DNA of 64,000 bases from Scalesia atractyloides (taxonomy: Eukaryota; Streptophyta; Magnoliopsida; Asterales; Asteraceae). This document shows, piece after piece, positions 37,748 through 49,160 of the stretch. How positions within the stretch are numbered: the stretch's first letter is position 1; each line of letters opens with the position of its first letter. The notes beneath the pieces are model-generated. The model did not search any database. It was not told where the DNA came from and saw nothing but the letters and a program-made list of their open reading frames with translations. Position numbers and translations under genes: made by a program. The DNA lies in the NCBI GenBank assembly GCA_947069175.1, contig CAMTDV010000003.1, forward strand, positions 83,453,014 through 83,517,013, written 5' to 3'.

Positions 37748-37852
37748 CTAACCGTAAGCTACGGTCGAGAACCGTAGCCTACGGTTTGAAGCTGCTGGAA
37801 CAATTTATCATTGACCGTAAGCTACAGACTGGCGACCGTAGCCTATGGCGGG
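37748..37852. repeat. ACCGTAGSCTACGGT palindrome cluster in E(+)
   Basis: AACCGTAAGCTACGGTCGAG, AACCGTAGCCTACGGTTTG, GACCGTAAGCTACAGACT and GACCGTAGCCTATGG, about 600 bases upstream of the TATA box at 38419. Confidence 0.75.
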
Positions 37853-40800
37853 CTCCTATAGCCTTAATTTTTCCTTGTTTTAACTTTCTTTAAATGACCC
37901 AAGGCCCCCAGACTTTGTTATTTTCATATTACTTATTTAATCAAGCTACTTTTAGGCCCGAACGTCTCTCGGTTGAGACGATATCTTTTTATTTACCATC
38001 CTTGAGCATTCCGCTCCTTCACCGAACCTTTAACCTTACTGGATTGGGTAATTTAACCCATGAAACCACAAGTGTTCATATCTTTCACGTATAAGCTAGT
38101 AAACAATTATAAGCAGTGAGAACACCTAGTGTGACACCCATTAACGTTTAGTTATCCGTACCCTTATTCAATGCATCTTGTATTGAACAAAAAGAACTAG
38201 TTGTGCCATTATGTCATGAAATATAAGTCAAGGGACAATTCATGACATTTAATAAAACTATATTTGAGGGACTAAATGTGTTAAAAACCCCAAATCTTTG
38301 TGAGGAAGCCACCTAGCCTGCACATTGCCACACTTCACCAGCTCTTGACACCTAATTGAACACATGTAATGATCCTACAACACACCTAACACATGGCTCC
38401 ATCTCCTTGCACTTCTTACACTATAAATAGCAACCTAAGTTCATTTATTCCTTGCTCATTCATTTCTTCTCCTCTCTATTACACTCTTGGAAGTTCCTGA
38501 CCATTTGGGAGCTTCCCTTTGAGTTCTAAATTTCTCTTGGATCACTTGTAAGTGCTCCATCTCTGCTCTTTTCTTTTTATAGGCTTTTAATAGCCAAAAG
38601 TCAAGCATTTTCGACAAATGCCTTGACTTTCGGTTAAGACCATTATGGTACAGCCATTGTTCGAAATGAACATGGCTAAGTGATCGTAATTAGGAAGGTA
38701 TTAACCCCTTAAAGGGTCACTTCCTAAAGATCACATTTACTAGGTCAATTGACGGGTCAAAGTTTATGTTTTAAAAAGTCAAACGGGTCAGATTTTATAA
38801 ATATTATAATATGAGTTTATATATGTTATAAACATGTTTTTGATACTTAAACAAGTTGGTAATAATTATTAGAACATGTGGGAACATGTTCGATCCGTCA
38901 ATTTCAGTCCTAGAGTCGGTTCGCAACCGAAAGTCGCAAAGTTTGACTTATGCTTTGACTTTCGATTCTGACCTGACTTAGATTAGTTAACTTCTCTATC
39001 AAGGTCACATTTTGTTCATAATGCAATGTAGCATAACCCTATAAGGTTATATTACATTATCATAATCATAATCTGAGTTTATGCACAAGTTCCGTAAAAT
39101 GTCAAAATTTGACTAAAATGCCTAGTTTACTTAAAACATGGTTTTAATTAACAATGAACTTGCAAATGAAGTACCTACTGATATGTTAATGTAATTAATA
39201 TATTATGATGTTAATATTCTGATCATAAACTGATTTTAGTATAATATCATAAACTACACTTTTAAATGACCAAAATGCCTTTCGGTGCATAGTTTGGCCT
39301 TAAACTATAAATCACACTTATGTGTGACTTCTTACTGATATTATATCACAAATTAAGTATTTTTCCAGAATGTATATGATCATAACATCATAATACACGC
39401 AAGTTCCTTTTATACGACATATAATTACCAAAACGCCCTTATGAGGCATAATTACGTTTCAAAACCTTTTCGGGCATGTAAGTTGATATCCTACTGATAT
39501 TACAACTTATTTAAAGTATAAAGACATTTAGGACTTGTTCATGACTCATCCGGTTACTGGATATCACTTATATGCATACGGTTAAGCATATGTAACTAGT
39601 TAACGAAAATTAACCGAAACGGGTTTAACCTTATCATTTTAATCTCAAATTCCAGTATGTTAATTGTTTACCCATATTAAACAAGTCTTAAGTACTTGTT
39701 GAGTTTAAACTACATTCTATCCGGTCATCGCTTAATCTAGCGTATCTTACCGTTTTTGATCCATTACGCTAGTCGGTCTAAGTCTATGACTTAAATTAAG
39801 ACTGTTAGCATTTTAATTGGTTAGCTTATGCCATAATCCAGACTAGAGCCTTCCGGTAAATGCTATCTGCAATTAAGTACTTTTGTATATGGCTGAGTTA
39901 TTGAAATTAAAAGAAGACTAGCTCAGGTAAATACTCTCGACCTATTTTCCCTATACGGGCTTGGGATACGGTTAATTATTACCGCTTGGTCCAAAATGGG
40001 GTCAATCGAATGCCCGCTTGTGGCTAGTAAATCCGCATATTTCGTTTTATCAGTTTTGTTTGATAACTTAAACATCGGGGGTTAAATTACCGTGTCCTGG
40101 ATATCCTCGGCTCAATACATTAGTTATTGGCCACGACCTTAACACGGGGTGTAGGCATACACCCTTTGATGCTCATATGCAATATGCCCAAGACGTTGGG
40201 GATGACTCCTTCGTGAGTACCTGAGTGGTGTGTGTTTAATCATGTCTCGGCATCTGTCCCGGGCCCTGTATGTATTGACAAACATGTGAATCTGATACAA
40301 GGTTGCAAGGTCAACTTTCCCAAGCTAATAAAAGATTTTGTGCCGTTTTGCACTTAAACCATTTTAAAGTTTTCAAAATGAGTCAGTTGGGTGTATTTAC
40401 CAGCGTAAGCTGACGTATCGTCCAAAGACTAAACTGCAGGTACAATACGAAATAGGCCGGAAGCTGCTCGGTAGTGAACAAGAGGATCTTGCAAATCCTC
40501 AGATCTGCCCTAAAGTATGTTTTATATTCTTTCTTGTAAATTTTATGATCCGCCTGTGGATCTTCTATTACGAGCTTGTATATTATTTTATTTTGAACAT
40601 TCGGTTTGTAATAGTAATTTTACTCCAAGACTTCCGCTGTGCCATGTTTAATTGACAATGATGTTATCAACTGACGTCACGATACTTGACACACCCCGAC
40701 CCGCAGCGGAATAAGAGTCGGGGCATAATTGGGTTATCACCAAAGCTCATGATGTTTACTAATATGTTTCATATTTATTAAATTCAAATTTTCATCCTCA

Positions 40801-41059
40801 ATATTCCAAACAAGTTCATACAATTACAAAGGAAAATAACTAACTAATCAATCCAAAGTCTAAACCGGTTTATTCTTCTAAGCCATCCTATATGTTTTCT
40901 TGCTGCATCTGGATCACCTGTATCATGTGTAAAAATGGGGGTTTTTGGGTCAACAAAAGTTGGCGAGTGAACCTTGTTAGAAAACATTTATTATTGATTT
41001 CTTGTTATATTTATTATGGAAAAATTGTGCAATAATCATATGTGAGCAAACGTAAATAA

Positions 41060-41135
41060 ACATACAACAACAATAACAATAACAATAACAAACAATAACA
41101 TACAATAACAATAACAAACAATAAACATACAATAA
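41060..41135. repeat. (CAATAA)-type microsatellite
   Basis: About 75 bases of AACAATAACAATAACAAACA-like repeats within LTR K copy 2. Not present in the other two K copies, so it expanded after insertion. Confidence 0.8.
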
Positions 41136-41179
41136 CAAACCACCTTGCATGAATATATGACATGAATGATAATGTAAAT

Positions 41180-41375
41180 GTTGGCAACGTCACGTTCACG
41201 CTCATAGGTAATGGGGAACGGTTCCGCTCATAGGTAATGGGGAACAGACGGCTTATGATGAATGTATGTGCGATCAAGGCTCAATCAAACGGAGCCGATC
41301 GTATGTTGGCAACGCCTCCTTCACGCTCATAGGTAATGGGGAACAGCTCACGCTCATAGGTAATGGGGAGCGGCG
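41180..41375. repeat. CTCATAGGTAATGGGGAAC tandem repeat in LTR K copy 2
   Basis: Four imperfect copies of ACGCTCATAGGTAATGGGGA, starting near 41198, 41223, 41321 and 41349, at the place where copy 3 has its 46/60-bp repeat (49610-49821) and copy 1 a single related unit (8785-8845). Confidence 0.7.
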
Positions 41376-41883
41376 GCCTATGATAATGTATGTACTGAAA
41401 ATGATAAACTTAATCTAAACATTAACAACGCAAACAGTTGATACATAATGAATACACATTTGATCATTGATATGATGGATGCACAATTGTTTAAATGAAA
41501 TAAATAATATGACACATGATACACCCCAAAAACGTGATTAAAACGGGGAATTTGTAGAGATTCACTCACATTGGGTGCGTTCGTTTGAAGATGTTGAATG
41601 CGCACGGGTTTAGAGGATTGATCGACGAGGAATAACTAACCTAAATGATAACGAAAATGTACGGTAAATAAGTGGATTTTATTAACAATTTTAATAGGAT
41701 TTTTGGATATATTTTGTGAGTTTAAGGCTATTTTCTAACTTTAAAAACATTATTTTTAAGTATTTTTAATTGATTTTTAAATTAAATAATAAATAAAAAT
41801 ATAAAAAAAATTGACTTTTTTTTGGGTTGACCGTTGACTATTGACTTTGACTTGTTGACCGGTTCGGTCGTGTATATTGTTTG

Positions 41884-42100
41884 CACTGAGTGAGGTTCGA
41901 ACTTGTGACCTCCCGTACGCGTGCACGCAGCTCTACCAACTGAGCTACGTGTCTAACCCGAAATATTTCTGTTTTTAATTATATTTATATACTAATTAAG
42001 TTATTCCAAAATTCATTTATTTTAAAAAGGATTTTAATTCTATCGAACCGGCGTGCGTAACATGTCTCGAACCCGGGACCTGTTGATTAACGTTGCACAC
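41884..42100 (-). other. tRNA-like modules of LTR K copy 2 (one cut by L)
   Basis: 41884-41956 is the counterpart of 49086-49160 (TAGCTCAGTTGGTAGAGC A-box region, AGTTCGAACCT B box). 42047-42100 is the 3' half of the next module (GGTTCGAGAC-type B box); its 5' half resumes at 45207-45241 after the L insertion (target duplication CACAC). The third module is at 45340-45410 (GTCCAGCGGTGGAC, GGGTTCGAGTC). All lie on the LTR sense strand. Confidence 0.75.
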
Positions 42101-43001
42101 TGTGATATCCCGGGTTTTTCGGATAACTTAAACGTAATACTTGTCAATCTAATTACGTGCTGTGTGTACGAACGTGTACGAATTAAATGAATACGTGTTG
42201 TGTGTTGTGTGATTGTTTTAGTGATTGAATAATTAGATTTGATATGTGCACGAACTGAACCGAACCGCGACACGTTCCAACCTTGGTTCATTGTGACTCT
42301 AGGAGTTCACAAAGTTTAAACCTTGAACCCAAGTCTTCGGCTAAAAGAAAACAACGATCAAACCTAAACTTCAAACTCTAACTATTCGGCCATAAGATCA
42401 AACCAAACCAAGTTCTCGGCCACAAGTTCAAATCCAAACCAAACCACTCTAAGACTTGGCCGCGAGATCAAATCCAAATCAAACTAACTCACCCTAATCT
42501 TTGGCCGCAAGATAAAACCCAAACCGACCCAACCCAAGTCCCTCGGCCACAAGCACTAACCAAAACCGAAACCCTCATCTCTGGGCGCTATATATATGCA
42601 CATACCCATGCATGTTTCATACACAAACACAAACCCTAACAAGAAAAGCTGCCGTCAGCTGCCTTACCCTCTCCACCCTCTCGGTCGCAGCAAGCAGCAG
42701 CCAAGCCTTTCATCTTCTCCGACCGCAAACTGCCTCACTCTTGCTCCATTGATCGCGAACAGCCTGGTTCACTTCAGTCTGGATCACTTTCTCGGTCGCT
42801 AACAACCCTTGTTCACCTTCATTCAGTCGCGAGATCAGCCTTGGTTCACCTCTATTCGATCAAACAAAACAGCCTACTTTATTATCATTCTCTCGGTCGC
42901 ATTTGCTGGAACAGCCGGACACCCCTTGTTCGAGACCCGGCTTGTTTACCTAGTTATTCAAGGTTAGATTTATCCTTGATTTCAAGATCATGTTTCGGAT
43001 T

Positions 43002-43128
43002 ATATGTTTGAATGAATAGATTGTATGGTCTTCGGATTATATGTTTGAATGAATAGATTGTATGGTCTTCGGATTATATGTTTGAATGAATAGATTGTAT
43101 GGTCTTCGGATTATATGTATGAATGAAT
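43002..43128. repeat. 37-bp tandem repeat in LTR L
   Basis: TTCGGATTATATGTTTGAAT units repeat about 3.5 times, the last with GTATGAATG. Copies are almost identical, indicating recent expansion. Confidence 0.85.
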
Positions 43129-44599
43129 AGTCATGATAGCCGATTAGCTAGTAACGTGTGCAAGTGAGGGTTGTTCGAAATCTGAAAATCATAAGCTGTA
43201 TTGGTTTATAAGAACAAGAGATGTTGGCTCGGGTTTGCATGGATAGGTTATTAGTATTAATCTAGGACTAGAAATCAGTTCTAGATCGCTTAGATTAATC
43301 GCATGAACGGGTTTATACGAGTTTATTATAAAGAGATGCTGAAACAGTCTGCTGAATAATAGTTACAGCCGACTTCATCTGGCTGTAACTTGGTCGTTAG
43401 TTGTCGAAAAACGGATTTTCTGATGTCTAGAACGTAGAGATTTGAATAAGGAATCCAATGGCGCTGGATTCATAATTTTCTGAAGTCGTTTGATATTTTT
43501 AAAGGGCTAAACAAGTTCAGTAGCTAAAGCTGTTAAAATTCTGGAATTTTGTTGGTTGTTTATCAAGTTGGATTTTAAAATCAGTAGGGAGTTGAGTCAT
43601 GATTTTTGTACAGCAACTAGGTATAGCAATTTCCGGGCAGCTCCAACTGGAATTTTGTTAATCGGACGAGCAGTGATTTTTAAATAAATTCTTCCGTGGA
43701 CTGCAGTCAGAAAGCGGTAAATCTGACTGCAGCTTAATGAATTAATATTTATGGCTAATTGGTAAAGATTTAGGACTTGGAAAAATTATATAAATTTCTA
43801 TGGTATAAATGTCACCTACTGTAAAAATATGGGAATTTTTGAAATGTTAGAACTATTTTGTAAAAATCCTAGAAAACAGCTGAATAATTGAGTGTTAAGC
43901 AGAAAGTTGATAACTTGTGATTGTATGCATAAAGTGTTGTATGGATTTGGAATATGTTCATGATAAGTTGTTTGATTTCTATGATCACATGAGAATACTT
44001 GCATGCATGTTTGAGTGTTAGATATGTTGTTTGTGTGTATCACTTTGTGAGTAAATTGCGTGTGGAATTTGTATTGGTGTGGTTTCACACTGACGTGTAA
44101 TTAATTGGTTTGTTAGGACGCAACTAGCGGTCCCATCTCGTATAACATCTTTGCTACACTAACCGAGCAAATAAAGGTGAGTTCACGGCCCCTAACTTTA
44201 TCCGGTTTTTAAACAACAGGGGGAGAAACATGTATACACTCTCAAACTCAATCTATTTACGTTATACGAATTTAACGTCACATAACTATACGGTAACTAA
44301 GTTAATGTTAATGTAATGTTATGGTCACTAAGCAGCTTTATCACTTAAGTCCTCGACAATCTCCTCGGATCGTTAGTATTTGGGTTAAATAGCGGGGGAA
44401 TTATAAGTAGTACTACCGGGCCCGACAAGCCCCATCCGAGCTAGTCGCGCTAGCCGACCTGGTATGGTCAACGGGTGAATAATTGGCCTAACACCGCCAT
44501 GGTCATGTGATAGGCCTGGCAAAACGGAGGCACAACAGTCAGCTTCGATCGCGAACTCTTACGTGACATGACTTTAGGCTAGCTACCTATATACATTAA

Positions 44600-44790
44600 T
44601 ATTGAACTTAATTACGGAACAACTTAATATTCCGGGTTGGGAATATTGGAAACATCAACTTATTATCCCGGGTTGGGGATAATGGAAACAACAACTTAAT
44701 ATTCCGGGTTGGGAATATTGGAAGCAACAACTTGTTATTCCGGGATTGGAATAATGGAACTGATATGTTATCCCGGGTTGGGGATAACGG
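44600..44790. repeat. Palindromic minisatellite in LTR L
   Basis: Five units of about 40 bases, each a hairpin: ATATTCCGGGTTGGGAATAT alternates with TTATCCCGGGTTGGGGATAA. The arms co-vary between the ATATTCC and TTATCCC types, so the hairpin is kept while the sequence changes. Confidence 0.8.
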
Positions 44791-45339
44791 AGTAAACAAA
44801 CTATAACCGAACAAAGGAATTTATGAAAACCTGTGAACTCACTCATCTTTAATGTTGACACTTGTTTCTTTACATGTTTCTCAGGACGCTAGGAGCTCTA
44901 GGTGCACGTACATGCATTGAACAAGACATCATTATAGAGTCTTATTTATTAATATTGTTTTGGGATTTTTCAAGTTGTTTTGGCGTTTGTGTTGGCGCCC
45001 GCATCATTACTTATTTATGCTTCCGCTCAAACTTTAAAACTAATGCTCTGCTAAATATTGGTAATTGATATAAAATCTACAAAGAACAATTTTGGAAAAC
45101 GTATAATCAAATCATATAGAGTCGTTCGACGTACTAGTGTTTCAGATTCTGGTTTGTTCACACGCCTCGCGGTAAAACTCCGCAAGTGGAAATTGAGGGT
45201 GTGACACACACAGTCCACCGCTGGACTGTGTGTCTAACCTGGTTAAAACACTTGTTTTTATTTCTCTTATATACTAACTGAAGTTTTCATATTTGGGTTT
45301 TATAAAAAGTCTGAATATTGTGACGAACCGGAACAAGGA

Positions 45340-45410
45340 CAGACTCGAACCCGGGACTCTATGAATCAAATGCATACAGTCCACCGCTGGACTGTGTGTC
45401 TAACCCGAGA
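45340..45410 (-). other. tRNA-like module (t2 type) of LTR K copy 2
   Basis: Minus strand GGGTTAGACACACAGTCCAG, hairpin GTCCAGCGGTGGAC, then CCCGGGTTCGAGTC. Matches 48750-48822 of copy 3 nearly base for base. Confidence 0.75.
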
Positions 45411-46238
45411 TATAATCCGATTTATATTAAGTTTATATACAACCTAACTTCATCTTCTTCGTTACAATAACCCAGATAACTGATTTTCTACTGATCTTGA
45501 TCAATTCAATTAACAGACATATAAGTGATTAAAATGTAACGGATAGGAAAGGTTTTGGGAATGAACATACCGGAATGATGACTTTTCTCAGAACTCCGGT
45601 GAAGTCGTCGGCTCTGTTTTATGAACTCCGTCTGAGCGGACCAATTAACAGTCTTGATTAACAAATTGAGGATTTGAATGACTAAACAAGAGTTATCAGA
45701 GAGTTTAGATGCTCATACCGATTCACAGCGTGATTTAGAAATTTTCAGAAGTTTTCCGGCGACTGCAGATTATCCGATATCGTCGTCTGGGACCGATTCT
45801 GATTGGAGGGTTTGAGTTAGTAAAAGTCTAACAACAGATAGAAGATGAAAGAATTGAGAAATTTACCGTTTTGATGAAAACACGGTTTTCCGGCGAGAGT
45901 CCGGCGAGTTCAGATAGCGATTCCGACGATCAGAAATTAAAGTAAAAGTGAAATTAGAGGTTCTGTGAGTGTTTTGAGTCGCGAACGATGATATTGATAG
46001 AGTAATTCAGGAAGTAAAAGATTTCGGTTTCTAACTCCCAAATCATATGAATCGAAATAATAAAGACCGAATTGATTGAGATCGTGCGTCGTAATGGTTG
46101 CATCGGTTATAACCAGTAATATCAACACTCAAACGTCTGGAAGGTTGAAAGTCGATTACCGGTTTCAGTTTGGCGCAAAACAGATGACTTCACAGATGAA
46201 CTTATGTTTTATTTGTTTCCTAGATTTCACAAAGACAT

Positions 46239-46309
46239 CAAGTGGCGGAGTGGTTATGTGTTTGATGTTAAGGTTTCCGGCTGACCCGGGTTCGAAACCC
46301 GGCAGCCCC
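46239..46309 (+). other. Antisense Ser/Leu-type tRNA-like module of LTR K copy 2
   Basis: AGTGGCGGAGTGGTTATGTG is a class II (Ser/Leu-type) A-box region. ACCCGGGTTCGAAACCCGG is a perfect T-arm, followed by CAGCCCC and a T-rich stretch. It lies opposite to the LTR strand, as in the other K copies. Length about 70 with a reduced anticodon region, so not a normal tRNA gene. Confidence 0.75.
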
Positions 46310-46589
46310 TTTTCATTTTTAATTGTTTTAATTTTATTTTTTAACAATTTTAATTTCCATAATCTAAAATGTTTATTAGTTATGTATTGTTTAAAATTAA
46401 AATAAGCATTAAATGAGCAACGAAAATTTGAAACTGATTATTCGATTAATAAACGAAGCGGGTTTGGAAAACCCGTTTTTCGACGGATATTACAATACTC
46501 CCCACCCGGGCCCACCGGTGTATGGATTTCGGGTTGGAAATCCGGGGCGTGACACAACTTTAGCGTATTTTTGGAATTAATCCCTCTCG

Positions 46590-46810
46590 TCCAACTAGTG
46601 GCTCATATGAGAGTTAGGACTTCGTAAAGGATCACTCAGAGGCTCAGTATAAGCATGTTGACCTCGATGTCACTCAGAGGCTCGGCATGTTGACACTAAT
46701 GGTCACTCAGAGGCCAGGTTTAAGCATGTTGACAGCAATGGTCACTCAGAGGCTAGGTTTATGCATGTTGACATCAGAGGTCACTCAGAGACTTAGCTTG
46801 AGCATGTTGA
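46590..46810. repeat. GTCACTCAGAGGCT minisatellite of the H segment
   Basis: About five units of 40-47 bases, each with GTCACTCAGAGGCT and CATGTTGACA. The inverted counterpart at 37468-37560 in E(+) has only two to three units, so repeat number differs between the two E copies. Confidence 0.75.
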
Positions 46811-46904
46811 CACCTTCAGTCCCTATTAGTCTTTAATAGACTTTATAAATATATAACATGTGTCACTATATTATTGGACACGATTTTACGAGGTGTTAAG
46901 TGAG

Positions 46905-47629
46905 TCAAAGTTCACATGGCCAAGTCTTGCGTGCCAAATCCACCCTTCACTACTTAGATTAGCATGAAGGCACTTAGGTACGCCGGTTGTAATATATATT
47001 TTGTAAAGACGGTTACTTTCTCTTGGGACGTTCATGATAACTCGTCCGGTTTTGTCATATAGCCTCAAGTACTCGTTTTTCATCCAAACATCACATCCTC
47101 TTTCAGTTGCCTGCCCAAGACTGAAAATATTGCACTTTAGATTAGGAATGTAGTATATGTTTGTGACTAACCTTTGTACTCTAGTTTTGCATTGGCGTGA
47201 AGTTGTCCCATTTCCTTTGATTTCTATATCCGAACCATCACCAAACCTGACCCTTTTTCCGAATATACGCTCGTCTAGCTCAACAAAGTAGGAATAATCA
47301 CCAGACATGTGATTACTTGCCCCGTTATCTAAGTGCCAGATTCCCGTATCACTTAAATCGTCTTGATACTTCTTGGGTTTGATCCTTTCTTCATTCAAGT
47401 AAATCTTTCCTATGGTGTGGGCCATTAGTAGAGTATTATCACTATCTTATGTTGCATTGGCAAGATTTACTTCAGCAGCCTTGTTCTTATGCTCGGGTCA
47501 AACTGAAGCAGAGTGTCCCATCTTATAACATCGGAAACATCATGTTTGAATGGTCTTTATTCTTGCCTTTGTCACGGTTTTCGGTCTGGTTTTGGAAGGG
47601 TTTCTTGACCCATTGGCTTGGTGGTAACC
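46905..47629 (-). pseudogene. Copia gag end, protease and GAG-pre-integrase region
   Basis: About 47440-47629 holds the degraded zinc knuckle. 46905-47425 stays open: WHLDNGASNHMSGD is the protease active-site region (DNGA replacing the usual D-S/T-G-A), and IWHARLGHVNFDSL is the GAG-pre-integrase motif. It ends at the GTGAG target duplication of the 34243-46899 insertion; the same frame resumes at 34242. Confidence 0.85.
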
Positions 47630-47820
47630 CCGTCTGTAACATCCGTCAAAAAACGGGTTTTCAAAACCCGCTTCGTTTATTAACCGAATAGTCAGTCATA
47701 ATTTTCGTCGCGTATATATTGGTTATTTTAATTTTAAACGATACATAATTAATAAATATTGTTAGAATTTTAAAACATAATTAACAAATCATAAAAAATA
47801 AGATAATAAAAAATATTTGA

Positions 47821-47887
47821 GGCTGCCGGGTTTCGAACCCGGGTCAGCCGGTTCAACAAGTAAACAACACACCACTCCGCCACACGC
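47821..47887 (-). other. Antisense Ser/Leu-type tRNA-like module of LTR K copy 3
   Basis: Minus strand TGTGGCGGAGTGGTGTG, then a long variable-like region and ACCCGGGTTCGAAACCCGG with CAGCC. T-arm pairing is perfect and identical to copy 2. It lies about 190 bases inside the LTR start, upstream of the LTR promoter. Confidence 0.75.
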
Positions 47888-48148
47888 TGTCTTTGTTAAC
47901 ATAATGAAACAATTAATACTTATAATAAAACTCAAAACTCAAACTCAGTAATCAGCGCGCCCAATTCGCAGTCGCCGGAAATACCGACGATTTCGCCAAT
48001 TGTCGACAGTTTCCTTTGACTAAACGCGTGTATTAACCTCGACATTGGTTATAACCGATGTCTAGTCCCCCAATTCAAGTCGTAACCGCCGGAGAAAACC
48101 TTGACCACGAATCAAGATCGAATTCGGACTCGATACATTCTGTTTCTT

Positions 48149-48162
48149 CCCTATAAATACAC
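48149..48162 (+). promoter_or_regulatory. TATA box of LTR K copy 3
   Basis: CCCTATAAATACAC, a textbook plant TATA box about 515 bases inside the LTR. Copy 1 keeps it on its sense strand (10095-10104). Confidence 0.6.
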
Positions 48163-48749
48163 ACCCAAGTCTCTGGTAATCTTTTCGCTCAAAATCGCAC
48201 AATTTCTCGAAGTATTAGCACTCGCCGGAGATATTCTGCAATCGCCGGACTTTCGCCGGAAAACCGAGACTTACATCAAATCGGTAAATTTCTCGACTCT
48301 TTCGTCTTCAATCCATTGTTAGACATATACTAACTTAAATCCTTCAACCAGAATCGGTCCCAGACGACGTTGCCGGAAATTCTGTACTCGCCGGAAAATT
48401 TCTGGAAATTCCGAAATCACGCTGTGAATCGGTACAATCATCTAGACCCCTTTATATCTATTGTTTAGTAACTTAATTTCACAACTCATCGATCAAAACT
48501 GTTAATTGATTCAATCAGACGGAATTCACAAATCAGAGCCGACGACCATTGCCGGAATTCTGAGAAAAACATTCTGTTCGGTACATTCGATTCCGTAACT
48601 CTCTTTATCCATTACATTTCAATCACTTATATGTTCGACGAACGATTTAAACCAGAACAGTTGGATATCGTTTGTCTGTGTCTTTGAATGAAGAAGACGA
48701 AGTCGACATTGTGTATAAGTTTAATTAAAACAAGATATTATACCGGGTT

Positions 48750-49160
48750 AGACACATAGTCCAGTGGTGGACTGTGTGCATATTTAAATCATGGTCCCGG
48801 GTTCGACTCTGTCCTTGTTCCGATTCGTCACAATATTCAGACATTTTTATAAAACCCAAATACGGAACTTGACAGTAAGTATATAAGAGAAATAAAAATC
48901 ATAATATAAACGGGTTAGTCACCCAGCCCAGTTGGTAGGGCTGGGTGCGTTGCAAGACCAAGGTCTCGAGTTCGAAACACATACTGCGCACCGGTTCGAT
49001 CAGTTAAAACCCTTTGTAAATAAATTAATTTCTGAATTAATCTAATTAATATATAAATATAATTAAAATCAGATTTATTTCGGGTTAGACACGTAGCTCA
49101 GTTGGTAGAGCTGCGTGCACGCGTACGGGAGGTCACAAGTTCGAACCTCACTCAGCGCAC
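48750..49160 (+). other. Array of three sense tRNA-like modules in LTR K copy 3
   Basis: Modules at 48750-48822, 48916-48992 and 49086-49160, spacing 166 and 170 bases. Each opens GGGTTAGACAC or a variant. D-arm-like hairpins are GTCCAGTGGTGGAC, GCCCAGTTGGTAGGGC and GCTCAGTTGGTAGAGC; B boxes are GGGTTCGACTC, AGTTCGAAACA and AGTTCGAACCT. The A-to-B distance, about 40-45 bases, fits Pol III type 2 promoters. They lie about 600-1000 bases downstream of the LTR TATA box, so they would also be part of the retroelement RNA. Confidence 0.75.

Larger units (their letters stand above)
42101..45206 (+). mobile_element. Solo LTR, family L, inserted in K copy 2
   Basis: Starts TGTGATATCCCGGGTTTTTC, ends GAGGGTGTGACA; target duplication CACAC at 42096-42100 and 45207-45211. 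3106 bp. TATA box TATATATA at 42589-42596 on the plus strand, followed by a C-rich leader (42640-42950). Youngest layer of the nest. It contains two tandem repeats and no coding region. Long stretches around 43200-44200 and 44790-45200 are unique LTR sequence. Confidence 0.85.
40687..46494 (-). mobile_element. Solo LTR, family K, copy 2, inserted in E(+)
   Basis: Ends TGACACACCCCGACCCGCAG and TTTTTCGACGGATATTACA; target duplication ATACT at 40682-40686 and 46495-46499. Without the nested L element it is about 2.69 kb, close to copies 1 and 3. Minus sense by comparison with copy 3. Carries the four tRNA-like modules, one of them cut by L, plus tandem repeats at 41180-41375. Confidence 0.85.
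37382..46554 (+). mobile_element. LTR element E, plus orientation, inserted in E(-)
   Basis: Starts TGTAACACCCTGTAAAATCG, ends CCGGGGCGTGACA; target duplication CAACT at 37377-37381 and 46555-46559. Without the K insertion (40687-46494) it is about 3.36 kb: H-type part 37382-37629, then an F-type part from 37630 (TGTAATACCTCG). TATA box CACTATAAATAGC at 38419-38431. Lying head-to-head with E(-), it makes a giant inverted repeat of about 3 kb per arm. Confidence 0.8.
34243..46899 (-). mobile_element. LTR element E, minus orientation, host of three further insertions
   Basis: Target duplication GTGAG at 34238-34242 and 46900-46904. Minus-strand start near 46899 (AACACCTCGTAAAATCGTG), end at 34243 (GGGGTGTGACA). 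Taking out E(+) at 37382-46554 leaves about 3.48 kb. It consists of a 5' part H (46555-46899, with a minisatellite) and a 3.1-kb part F (34243-37360) that also exists alone as the LTR at 27220-32691. TATA box CACTATAAATAGCC on the minus strand at about 36567-36580. No coding region: a solo LTR or LTR-derived unit. Confidence 0.8.

Noticed and set aside
46076..46405. A 109-codon plus-strand gene
   Set aside because: Covers the antisense tRNA-like module and its flanks in LTR K copy 2; no protein features.
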